Positions 1 to 6,058 are shown, numbered from the stretch's first letter. The stretch is DNA of 6,323 bases from Thermoflexibacter sp. (GCA_025455345.1 JALOMS010000289.1:1-6323), one strand, 5' to 3'. Notes: generated by a model not told the origin, from the sequence alone. Made by a program: numbers and translations.

Positions 1-342
1 ATTTTAGTAGATAGTAATCATCTCAGGGCTATTCTTCGCAACCTCATTGGGAATGCTATCAAGTTTACACCTGAAAACGGGAAAATAGAAGTTTCTGCGG
101 TTGAAAAAGAAAGTTTTGTGGAAATTAGTGTCAAAGACACAGGAATAGGAATGACTGCCGAACAGATAAGCAACTTATTTGATAACAAAACACATTTTAC
201 TACAAGAGGGACAAACAATGAAAAAGGCACAGGCTTGGGTTTACTCTTGTGCAAGGAGTTTGTAGAAAAAGAAGGAGGAAGGATTTGGGTAGAAAGTCAA
301 ATAGGACAGGGTAGCACTTTTATTGTTGCATTACCAAAATAA
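1..342 (+). CDS. Sensor histidine kinase, C-terminal ATPase domain (5' partial)
   Basis: The frame is open from base 1 to a TAA at 340-342, giving 113 residues of a protein whose start lies outside the window. What remains is a nearly complete HATPase_c domain, which binds ATP and phosphorylates the conserved His of the dimerisation domain, here missing. In order one sees the N box (LRNLIGNAIKFTP, about residues 8-24, with Asn14 and Asn18), the G1 box (DTGIGM, 46-51), the F-box region (NLFD, 58-61), the lid and G2 box (NNEKGTGLGL, 72-81), and the closing GSTFIVALP. Ending directly after this domain argues against a hybrid kinase with a receiver at the C-terminus. The GTNNEKGTGLGLLLCKEFVE style of lid is common in Bacteroidota kinases with TPR, PAS or 7TM sensor regions, but the sensor type cannot be known here. 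The partner regulator is not visible. The last 12 bases overlap a possible small ORF on the other strand. Confidence 0.95.
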   Translation: MLVDSNHLRAILRNLIGNAIKFTPENGKIEVSAVEKESFVEISVKDTGIGMTAEQISNLFDNKTHFTTRGTNNEKGTGLGLLLCKEFVEKEGGRIWVESQIGQGSTFIVALPK

Positions 343-462
343 AAGGGATAAATTCTTATGAATTATCAAACTTTCATACAAATCGCCATATTCCCTTGCA
401 CTCTGCAGTTTGTCCTGATTTGCAAGTAGATAGCCTTTCCAAAGAGATAAAAAGTTACTCAT
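331..462 (-). CDS. Possible small ORF of 43 codons after the type IIG gene
   Basis: An ATG at 462-460 overlaps the end of the type IIG gene in a different frame: ATGAGTAA contains both the new start and the old stop, an 8-nt overlap typical of translationally coupled genes. The frame stays open for 43 codons to TAA at 333-331. The product begins MSNFLSLWKGYLLANQ and goes on with SAREYGDLYESLIIHKN. It is predicted to be mostly helical, with a plausible mix of charged and hydrophobic residues and no cysteine. I do not recognise a family. The tail runs 12 bases into the 3' end of the convergent kinase gene, so the last residues may be accidental. It could be a real small protein coupled to the restriction-modification gene, the 5' stub of a gene truncated when the kinase locus was joined here, or a chance frame. 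Nothing else explains the 112 bp between the two large genes. Confidence 0.35.
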   Translation of the reverse strand: MSNFLSLWKGYLLANQDKLQSAREYGDLYESLIIHKNLSLLFW

Positions 463-3361
463 TTTCTATGACTGCGATTTCTTCTTGGGTGAGTTCGTAG
501 AGTTGGTACAACTTTTCGTTAATCAGGTTTTCGTTGTGCTTGATTCTGTTGTTTAATTGGTCTATTTCAGTAGTTAGCTTGGTTTTTGATTTTTTTTCAT
601 TCAATTCTAATAGCGTAGTTACTGCTCTGATTATCAACTCATAAACTTCTTTTTCTTGCTTTTTGGACAAGTCTAAATTTGGAATTAAAATAGATAAAAT
701 TGCTTCTTTTTTAATTTTTGGGAAAGTTACTTTTTCATCTGAATGTGTTTTTTTCCAAAAGAATTGATTTGTCTTTGAATTAATGATTCCCAAAATGAAT
801 TTTAAATCTATATCTGATTGAGAATAAACATTATAGACTGTATTTAAAGCAAAAATACCACTCCCTACTAAGGTTGCTATTGGATAGTTTCCAATCTGAC
901 GAATACAAATGCGTTCTTGCCTATAAAACTTTTCCTGTCCACCACTTTTGATTGCTTCTGGAATAAAATGCACATATTCTTGGTGAGGTTTTAAGAAATA
1001 TGTTTCAATATTGCCACCATCAATCACAGGCTGGTAATCTTTATTTATTTTTTTCTTTGCAACATATTTTGTTCTATCAAAAGTTTGTATGCCAAAATAA
1101 GCTCCACAAAACTCATTCAATACTTTTGATTTACTTTTAATTTTTGCAAGTATTTCATTATCAAAACTATTCGCAGAAATATTAAAATCTAACCGCTTGT
1201 TCTTTCTGAATAAATCTTGCTTGATTTTTCGCACTTCTTTTGGTAAGAAAACTGCTTTTGCTTCTTTAATAATAATTTCATTATCTGTATTTTCTATGTT
1301 TTTTTCAAATAACAAAATACAAGTATCTACACTTGCTTGTGAGAAAACTTGATAAGTGAAAAGGAGAATCTCATTGATTTTTGTGTTGTCAAGTAGAATT
1401 TTTCTGATTGGTTCGGCATGAATATTTTTTAAGAAAGTATTAGGCATGATATAACCAAGTAATCCATTTATTTTCAATAACTTTACTGCCTTTTCCAGAA
1501 ATAATTGGTACATATCTATTTTGTATTTTGCACTTACATAATTTTTCAAAGCATAATCAAAAATAGCTTTTTGTTCCAATTCTTGCAAAAGTACATAAGG
1601 AGGGTTTCCTATAATTACATCAAAGCCACCTTGCCTAAAAATCTCCTTAAAGCCATCTTTCCAATCAAAAGCATTGATTTTCATTTGTTCTTTGAAAGAA
1701 GGTTGAAGCAGTAAATCCAAATTATTATCATAAAAATCAAAACCAATTAAAGAGTTTGCGCTTAGAATATTTTTATCCAGAGTAGGCAAAGCCTTTTCTT
1801 TAAAAAGTTTCTTTTGGGCTTCTATGCTCGACTGCGTTTCGCCTTCTAAACACTTGATTAGTAGGGATAATTTAGTAACTTCACTTGCTTGATAGTCTAT
1901 ATCTACCCCAAAAATATTATTTATTAGTATTTGTTTTTTGATAGAAAGGCTTAATGTATCATCATCATTTAGGTATTTTTTCCTCTGCTTTTTGTATAAC
2001 CAATCTTCCATTTCGCTACTTGCATAATATTGAATATTCTTTAAGTAATAATCTTTATGGTAATTTATCAAATAATCATACGCTCCAAGCAAAAACGAGC
2101 CAGAGCCACAGGAAGGGTCTAAGACCTTGATTTTAGCGATTTCGTCCATGACTATCCCAAACCTGCCACCAGAGAAAGTATTTTCAATTTCTTTTATCTT
2201 TTTGCCCAAAGTATTCGCCACAATATAATCCACGATGTACTGAGGGGTGTAGAAAACTCCGCCTGCCTTGCGTACTTCTGGTTTGAGTTCTATTCTTGCC
2301 CCAACCCCTTGCCCTTTCCCCGAAGGGGAGTCAAATACTATCACCTTACCCAAAAATTGCTCATACGCATAGCCAAGTATTTCTACGGGAATAATGGAGA
2401 AATCAAAACTTTCATCATTATATAGGTCATCTATGATGTTCTTAATCACCTTGTTATCTACCAAAAGTTCGGAGGCAAGCTGGTCTTTTTTAAAGTCAAA
2501 AAGTCCAGAGTTGTAGCGTTGGTCGGCGGTGCGGAATAGTTCGTAGATATTTTGATAGACATTGCCTTTTTTGGTGGCATTGAGTAGCTGATTGGGTGCT
2601 TCTAAACCCCTGTCTTCTGCTATTTTGAAAAACAGCACCCTGTCTATGGTTTGCTGAACGGCATAGTTCAGTCCTGCTTCGTCTAAATCCTTGTTTTTCA
2701 GGGCAATACTGGTCGCCAAATAGGTGCGCCAATTTTCCAGCGTTTCCAAAAACTTCACGCTGACGCTTTCCTTTTCGTTTACTTCTGCAAATTTTTTGGT
2801 GTATGCGTCTATGCTCCCGTTGTAGGCATTCTCTCTGGCAAAAGTATCCCAAAGAAAATCAAACTTGCTAAGGTAGTCTTGGTAGGTAAAATAGTCCAAC
2901 CGCCCCACTTTTGCCGTATCTGCAATGCGCGGTTGTTTGGTGCAATTGTAGATGGCAAATTCCTCAAAATCAGTAAGTAAAGAGATTTTTAAGCTACCGT
3001 TCCAGCCGTATCTTCGCAGTTGGAAGGCAGGAGATTTGTCATTTTTTAAGTCGACAGAAGGCTTTTTTGCCTCCACGTAAAAGAAGGGTTTGCCCTTACC
3101 TCTTTGAAAAAGGTAATCAGGGGCTTTCACCTTGCCATTCTGCCTTTGTTTTGCCTCATGAATTACCTCTGCGTCATGTGGCATACGCTTTTCATGGTTG
3201 TCTATGTCCCAACCTAACGCCTCAAAAAATGGATTGACGAACTCTATGCGCGTCTTGGTTTCGTCATATTCCTTGCCCTTGTAGAGTTCGCGGTACTCCT
3301 CAAATTTCTCTACCAATATTTTTATTTGCGCTCTTGCTTCGTCTTTTGTTAATCTGGTCAT
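455..3361 (-). CDS. Type IIG-like restriction-modification protein (fused nuclease and adenine methyltransferase, Eco57I/TaqI class)
   Basis: This single polypeptide of 968 residues appears to combine DNA cleavage, N6-adenine methylation and target recognition. The N-terminus carries a PD-(D/E)XK nuclease: Glu40 in TRIEFVNPFFEALGW, Asp82 in PDY, then Glu97-Ala-Lys99 in FYVEAKK, followed by QLRRYGW (114-120) as in HsdR-like domains. A helical linker (about 200-340) leads to an N6-adenine MTase with motif X GGVFYTP (367-373), motif I LDPSCGSGSFL (414-424), FGVDID (484-489, acidic residue for AdoMet) and catalytic motif IV NPPY (586-589). Residues of about 725-895 look like a TaqI-type target recognition domain (GIQT 757-760; GIINSKTNQFFW 858-869). 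The C-terminus (about 900-955) is a probable coiled coil. All key residues are present and the reading frame is intact, so it is likely active; the target cannot be predicted. The start sits 2 nt after the upstream Uma2 gene and has a strong RBS. Oddities are a GC-rich insert near 343-356 and a clear fall in GC content in the recognition-domain half. Confidence 0.93.
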   Translation of the reverse strand: MTRLTKDEARAQIKILVEKFEEYRELYKGKEYDETKTRIEFVNPFFEALGWDIDNHEKRMPHDAEVIHEAKQRQNGKVKAPDYLFQRGKGKPFFYVEAKKPSVDLKNDKSPAFQLRRYGWNGSLKISLLTDFEEFAIYNCTKQPRIADTAKVGRLDYFTYQDYLSKFDFLWDTFARENAYNGSIDAYTKKFAEVNEKESVSVKFLETLENWRTYLATSIALKNKDLDEAGLNYAVQQTIDRVLFFKIAEDRGLEAPNQLLNATKKGNVYQNIYELFRTADQRYNSGLFDFKKDQLASELLVDNKVIKNIIDDLYNDESFDFSIIPVEILGYAYEQFLGKVIVFDSPSGKGQGVGARIELKPEVRKAGGVFYTPQYIVDYIVANTLGKKIKEIENTFSGGRFGIVMDEIAKIKVLDPSCGSGSFLLGAYDYLINYHKDYYLKNIQYYASSEMEDWLYKKQRKKYLNDDDTLSLSIKKQILINNIFGVDIDYQASEVTKLSLLIKCLEGETQSSIEAQKKLFKEKALPTLDKNILSANSLIGFDFYDNNLDLLLQPSFKEQMKINAFDWKDGFKEIFRQGGFDVIIGNPPYVLLQELEQKAIFDYALKNYVSAKYKIDMYQLFLEKAVKLLKINGLLGYIMPNTFLKNIHAEPIRKILLDNTKINEILLFTYQVFSQASVDTCILLFEKNIENTDNEIIIKEAKAVFLPKEVRKIKQDLFRKNKRLDFNISANSFDNEILAKIKSKSKVLNEFCGAYFGIQTFDRTKYVAKKKINKDYQPVIDGGNIETYFLKPHQEYVHFIPEAIKSGGQEKFYRQERICIRQIGNYPIATLVGSGIFALNTVYNVYSQSDIDLKFILGIINSKTNQFFWKKTHSDEKVTFPKIKKEAILSILIPNLDLSKKQEKEVYELIIRAVTTLLELNEKKSKTKLTTEIDQLNNRIKHNENLINEKLYQLYELTQEEIAVIENE
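2299..2332. repeat. GC-rich palindromic insert inside the restriction-modification gene
   Basis: A run of C-rich sequence stands out in an otherwise AT-rich gene. It contains the hairpin TCCCC-GAA-GGGGA at 2317-2329, next to further CCCC blocks at 2299-2302 and 2306-2308. On the coding strand it reads CTCCCCTTCGGGGAAAGGG, then CAAGGGGTTGGGG. It is translated in frame as DSPSGKGQGVGA (residues 344-355), a Gly/Ser/Pro loop between the helical linker and the IELKPEVRKAGG segment that leads to MTase motif X. From memory of the family, homologues have a shorter stretch here, so about six residues look inserted. Short dispersed elements of the SPSGKG/CTCCCC...GGGG kind occur in Bacteroidota genomes, and this resembles one. 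The family assignment is inference; the hairpin and composition are directly visible. Confidence 0.55.
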
Positions 3362-3363
3362 GT

Positions 3364-4098
3364 TTACCCTTCTATCAATAATTTCAAATTTACTGAAAAG
3401 CCTTGTAAAATTTCTCCACCGTCTAAATTTTCACTAAAATCTTTGGATAGTACCTCTCTATCAGGGCGATAGATGTAGGTTTTCTCCTCTTGGGGGACAA
3501 TGAGCCACGCCAATTTTACGCCCTGATTCATGTAATATTGCATTTTTTGGTGTGCCTCCGAAAATCTATCAAAAGTAGAAAACCACTCCACCACAAAAGT
3601 AGGAACAACCACAATATACCCCTCTGCCTTCATTTTACTCAATTCCGATTTCAAAATATAAGTAATATCTGGCTCTTTCAACGACCCATCTGCAAACTCA
3701 ACGGTGCTACGAGAATCAAAAAGCTCGCCTAAGTTGTCATTTTTTGTTTCATTCCAGATTCCTAATTTTATCAATAATCTGGTTAATCCGCTCTGATTTT
3801 TTACATGATTGGGCATAAAGGATAAAATTAAGAGTTGCTTGCCTTCGGTTTCTATTTTGAGCAAGGGGTTTTCTTTATCGAGCAGGTGCATAAACTTATC
3901 ATCTCTAATCAGTTTACTGTCAGAGAGTTCTATTTTAAGCAAGGGAATTGGGTCTTCTGCGTCCTGCCCATTTAGCTCTTTTGCGATTGCCAAAATCACG
4001 TTTTTATGCCCCCAAGAGGCATTTTGCCCATACATTGCCACACTTTCTTCTACTGTATTTTCCATGCTCATTGGATTAAATAAATTTTGAAAAATCAT
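3364..4098 (-). CDS. Uma2-family (DUF820) PD-(D/E)XK nuclease-like protein
   Basis: The product has 244 residues. The C-terminal half has the Uma2 fold signature: DGSLKEPDITYI with Pro-Asp at 143-144, then VPTFVVEWFSTFDR with Glu171 and Ser174, and KMQYYMNQGVKLAWLIVP (185-202), ending in the strand YIYRPDREV. Asp144, Glu171 and Lys185 are the residues expected at the putative nuclease site. Family members are predicted restriction-endonuclease-like proteins of unclear role that often occur in many copies in Bacteroidota and cyanobacteria. The N-terminal 90 residues do not match the usual Uma2 start well and include a repeated PLLKIE motif (near 52-57 and 78-83). The start at 4098 is preferred because AGAAGGG lies 8 nt upstream; Met10 and Met12 have no such site. 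The gene ends 2 nt before the type IIG gene and its last codons provide that gene's RBS, so the two are translationally linked. Cytoplasmic; no signal peptide or membrane segment. Confidence 0.85.
   Translation of the reverse strand: MIFQNLFNPMSMENTVEESVAMYGQNASWGHKNVILAIAKELNGQDAEDPIPLLKIELSDSKLIRDDKFMHLLDKENPLLKIETEGKQLLILSFMPNHVKNQSGLTRLLIKLGIWNETKNDNLGELFDSRSTVEFADGSLKEPDITYILKSELSKMKAEGYIVVVPTFVVEWFSTFDRFSEAHQKMQYYMNQGVKLAWLIVPQEEKTYIYRPDREVLSKDFSENLDGGEILQGFSVNLKLLIEG
3366..3465. repeat. Direct repeat copy A: 3' end of the Uma2 gene
   Basis: These 100 bases recur at 4106-4205 in the same orientation, exactly 740 bp away. Positions 3366-3432 are identical to 4106-4172. Across the whole stretch I count five mismatches (3433, 3447, 3449, 3456, 3458), after which similarity stops. 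Copy A is the true coding end of the intact Uma2 gene (from the Pro-Asp of YRPDR to the stop) and includes the AGAAGGG ribosome binding site used by the type IIG gene. Confidence 0.95.
3367..3373 (-). promoter_or_regulatory. Ribosome binding site of the type IIG gene
   Basis: The minus strand reads AGAAGGG, then TAAAC, then ATG: a strong Shine-Dalgarno-like site 5 nt from the start at 3361. It lies within the Ile-Glu-Gly codons that end the Uma2 gene, so ribosomes finishing Uma2 stop on top of it. This supports the chosen start and suggests translational coupling. Confidence 0.75.
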
Positions 4099-4103
4099 TC
4101 ATC

Positions 4104-4205
4104 TCACCCTTCTATCAATAATTTCAAATTTACTGAAAAGCCTTGTAAAATTTCTCCACCGTCTAAATTTTCGCTAAAATCTTTGGTTTGTACCTATTTA
4201 TCAGG
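4104..4205 (-). pseudogene. Remnant of a second Uma2-family gene (C-terminal scrap; direct repeat copy B)
   Basis: Read on the minus strand in the same frame as the neighbouring Uma2 gene, this gives PDK-stop-VQTKDFSENL, continuing to NLKLLIEG and a TGA at 4106-4104. The intact gene has PDREVLSKDFSENL and the same ending. The in-frame TAG at about 4197-4195, and the loss of similarity above 4205, show that it is only the last 33 or so codons of a lost paralogue. The 67 bases nearest the stop are identical to the intact copy, so the duplication is recent or has been kept alike by gene conversion. The scrap provides the AGAAGGG site just upstream of the surviving Uma2 start. Confidence 0.85.
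4107..4113 (-). promoter_or_regulatory. Ribosome binding site of the Uma2 gene, borrowed from the pseudogene tail
   Basis: The minus strand reads AGAAGGG followed by TGAGATGA and then ATG at 4098, an 8-nt spacing. It lies in the last codons of the Uma2 remnant. It decides the start at 4098 over the in-frame Met codons 10 and 12. Another ATG at 4102-4100 is closer but out of frame with Uma2. Confidence 0.6.
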
Positions 4206-4403
4206 AAAAATTACTTGACATTTTCAAAATATTAAATAATTGATTTTGAAAGAACTACAAAAATAAAAATATACTTTTATTCTTTGTAATTATTTATCGC
4301 AAACCAAATTAAAATCTTATTTGATAATAAATAATTTACATTTACAAAAAGATTTCCTAAATTTCTAATTTCATTCTTAAAATAAATATACTCAATTGCA
4401 AAA
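4206..4403. other. AT-rich divergent intergenic region
   Basis: About 200 bp separate the minus-strand Uma2/restriction-modification cluster from the plus-strand cyclophilin gene. The stretch is very AT-rich and has no convincing ORF, RNA gene or long repeat. Promoters for both directions should lie here, but no full Bacteroidota-type pair (TTTG near -33 with TAnnTTTG near -7) could be found with proper spacing. A lone TATTTTTG on the minus strand (4265-4258) fits the -7 element only. Confidence 0.6.
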
Positions 4404-4976
4404 ATGAAAAACCTTTTTATTATTTCTTTTCTGATGATAGCGACTCCTATTTTTGCTCAAAAATACGAGGTAGCTCAAATTAAAACACCTCATGGAGAAA
4501 TCCTGATTTGGCTATACGACGAAACCCCCGAACATAAGGCAAGTTTTATACAACTCGCCAAGGCGGGATATTGGGACTCGCTGACGTTTAACCGCGTCAT
4601 TCCCGATTTTGTAGCCCAAGGCGGTTGTCCAGATACGCCCGAAGGGTTCACAGATAGCACTATGCTTTTGAAACCCGAATTTCGCCCGCACCTCAAACAT
4701 GAGTACGGTACTTTTGCCGCAGGGCGCGACGCCAACCCAGCCATGCTCTCTGCGCGATGCCAATTTTATATTGTGCAGAACAAGAACGGACTGGCGCGAT
4801 TGGACAATAAGTTTACTGTGTATGGCAAGGTAATTAAAGGCATGGACGTGGTGGACAAAATAGTAAATCTGCCACGCAACAAAGAAGACGCACCACTCAC
4901 GCCTGTAACCATAGACGTAAATATTATAAAAATGAAGGCGAAGGATTTGAAAAAATTGGGGTGGAATAAGTTTTAA
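4404..4976 (+). CDS. Exported cyclophilin-type peptidyl-prolyl cis-trans isomerase
   Basis: The 190-residue product starts with a Sec signal peptide, MKNLFIISFLMIATPIFAQ, with likely cleavage near Ala18/Gln19, so it acts in the periplasm. The rest is a cyclophilin domain, which catalyses cis-trans isomerisation of X-Pro bonds and helps exported proteins fold. The core FNRVIPDFVAQGGCP (62-76) holds the catalytic Arg64 and the pocket residues Phe69 and Gln72. QFYI (120-123) matches the QFFI strand of CypA, and LDNKFTVYGKVIKGMDVVDKI (133-153) matches the usual LDGKHxVFGKV segment. The human CypA Trp121 position is Arg132 and the His126 position is Phe137. Cys75 and Cys119 are the only cysteines and might form a disulfide. 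No clear Shine-Dalgarno precedes the ATG, as is usual in Bacteroidota; the signal peptide fixes the start. It is preceded by the divergent region and followed by 113 bp with no strong terminator. Confidence 0.95.
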   Translation: MKNLFIISFLMIATPIFAQKYEVAQIKTPHGEILIWLYDETPEHKASFIQLAKAGYWDSLTFNRVIPDFVAQGGCPDTPEGFTDSTMLLKPEFRPHLKHEYGTFAAGRDANPAMLSARCQFYIVQNKNGLARLDNKFTVYGKVIKGMDVVDKIVNLPRNKEDAPLTPVTIDVNIIKMKAKDLKKLGWNKF

Positions 4977-5032
4977 ACATTTTTTTTAATCATTACGTTA
5001 AATATCCTAAACCTATCACTTGAGTATAAAAG

Positions 5033-5045
5033 TTATCTTAGATAA
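5033..5045. repeat. 13-bp palindrome upstream of the GH16 gene
   Basis: TTATCT-T-AGATAA is a perfect inverted repeat 44 bp before the GH16 start. A wider pair, GTTATC (5032-5037) and GATAAC (5063-5068), partly overlaps it. It could be a regulator binding site, but AT-rich DNA produces such palindromes by chance. Confidence 0.25.
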
Positions 5046-5089
5046 ATACTAACCTCTTTATTGATAACATCTATCTAAATCAAAGTAAT

Positions 5090-6058
5090 ATGAAAACTGG
5101 TAAATTAATCATTCTATTTTTTGTCCTTATTTCTTTAAGTTCTTCTTGTAAAAAAACACAGGAAGAGCCGTGTGTAAAAAAGACTTGGTACCAAGATGCT
5201 GATGGTGATGGGAAGGGTGGTAAAACAGCAACACCTTGGGAAGCCTGCGAGGCACCTCCTGGGTATGTGGCAAATGCTGATGATGACAATGACAATCCTG
5301 CTCCTGCTTCTATTATTCCTACCAGAGGTTATACGACCCCAAAAACGTATGCTGGATTAAGGTTGGTCTGGGCAGATGAATTTGAGGGAAATAGTTTAGA
5401 TGACAAGTATTGGAACTATGAAATTGGCTACAATAATGGTTGGGGGAACAATGAGTTGCAGCATTACAGAAGAGAAAATACTTCAGTCAGAGATGGTTAT
5501 TTAATCATAGAAGCAAAAGCAGAAAATTTTGGTGGTCAGCGATATACCTCCTCAAGACTTACTACTGAAAATAAATACAGCTTTAAATACGGAAGAGTAG
5601 ATATTCGCGCGGTACTTCCCAAGGGGCAAGGTATTTGGCCTGCACTGTGGATGTTAGGCAAAAACTTCAGAGAGGTAGGGTGGCCTAAGTGTGGGGAAAT
5701 AGATATTATGGAAATGGTTGGAGGACCAAACGGCGATAATACCGTGCATGGAACTGTCCATTGGGATAATTCCAATAGACACGCCCAGTTTGGTGGGAGT
5801 ACGCAATTAGCTTCTGGTACTTTCAATGATGCCTTCCACGTATTTTCAATTACTTGGGACTCCAAGAAAATTATATGGTACTTAGATGATAGGAAATATC
5901 ATGAGATTGATATTACCCCAGCTGGTCTGAGCGAATTTCAAGAGGAATTTTTCTTTCTTTTCAACATAGCCGTTGGAGGAAACTGGCCTGGGAATCCAGA
6001 CTCTAATACTACTTTCCCACAATTTATGGTGGTGGATTACGTGCGTGTATTCCAATAA
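5090..6058 (+). CDS. GH16 family lipoprotein, probable laminarinase (endo-beta-1,3-glucanase)
   Basis: The 322-residue product has a lipoprotein signal MKTGKLIILFFVLISLSSSC, with the lipid-bearing Cys20 in LSSSC followed by Lys-Lys, so it is anchored in the envelope and perhaps exposed at the surface. Residues 33-68 form a short Asp-rich module, WYQDADGDGKGG then CEAPPGYVANADDDNDN, like calcium-binding DxDGDG modules seen in Bacteroidota exoproteins. The GH16 domain covers about 90-322: LVWADEFEGNSLDDKYW, GWGNNELQHYR, the aromatic WPALWM (183-188), catalytic EIDIME (203-208, nucleophile Glu203 and acid/base Glu208), VHGTVHW (219-225), NWPG (298-301) and VVDYVRVFQ at the end. GWGNNELQ, WPALWM and EIDIME point to the laminarinase branch, which hydrolyses beta-1,3-glucans, rather than agarase or carrageenase; exact substrate is inference. 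No SusC/SusD or other carbohydrate genes are beside it. No clear Shine-Dalgarno; the lipobox fixes the start. A strong terminator follows by 10 bp. Confidence 0.95.
   Translation: MKTGKLIILFFVLISLSSSCKKTQEEPCVKKTWYQDADGDGKGGKTATPWEACEAPPGYVANADDDNDNPAPASIIPTRGYTTPKTYAGLRLVWADEFEGNSLDDKYWNYEIGYNNGWGNNELQHYRRENTSVRDGYLIIEAKAENFGGQRYTSSRLTTENKYSFKYGRVDIRAVLPKGQGIWPALWMLGKNFREVGWPKCGEIDIMEMVGGPNGDNTVHGTVHWDNSNRHAQFGGSTQLASGTFNDAFHVFSITWDSKKIIWYLDDRKYHEIDITPAGLSEFQEEFFFLFNIAVGGNWPGNPDSNTTFPQFMVVDYVRVFQ

Noticed and set aside
395..426. CTTGCA...TGCAAG inverted repeat between the kinase and type IIG genes as a terminator
   Set aside because: The stem is only 6 bp with a 20-nt loop and no T-run follows on either strand.
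2496..2852. 118-codon open frame on the minus strand inside the restriction-modification gene
   Set aside because: It lies wholly within the type IIG gene in another frame. Its composition is rich in Arg, Gln, His and Cys, as expected of a shadow frame, and the true frame has clear motifs.
3366..4205. The 100-bp direct repeat as target duplication or ends of a mobile element
   Set aside because: The repeat is coding sequence of the Uma2 3' end in both copies and there are no terminal inverted repeats or transposase; gene duplication explains it better.
4215..4242. TTGACA with a weak -10-like TAATTG downstream, resembling a sigma70 promoter
   Set aside because: The -10 match is poor, the region is so AT-rich that such hits are expected, and the main sigma factor of Bacteroidota uses a different consensus.
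4258..4265. TATTTTTG on the minus strand, matching the Bacteroidota -7 box TAnnTTTG
   Set aside because: No TTTG lies at the required distance upstream, so only half of the promoter is present. It is a weak candidate for the Uma2 promoter.
4977..5000. T-rich run after the cyclophilin gene as an intrinsic terminator
   Set aside because: Eight Ts follow the stop codon but no stable GC-containing stem precedes them.
5536..5865. 109-codon open frame antisense to the GH16 domain
   Set aside because: The GH16 frame contains all expected catalytic motifs here; the antisense frame has no recognisable features or start context.
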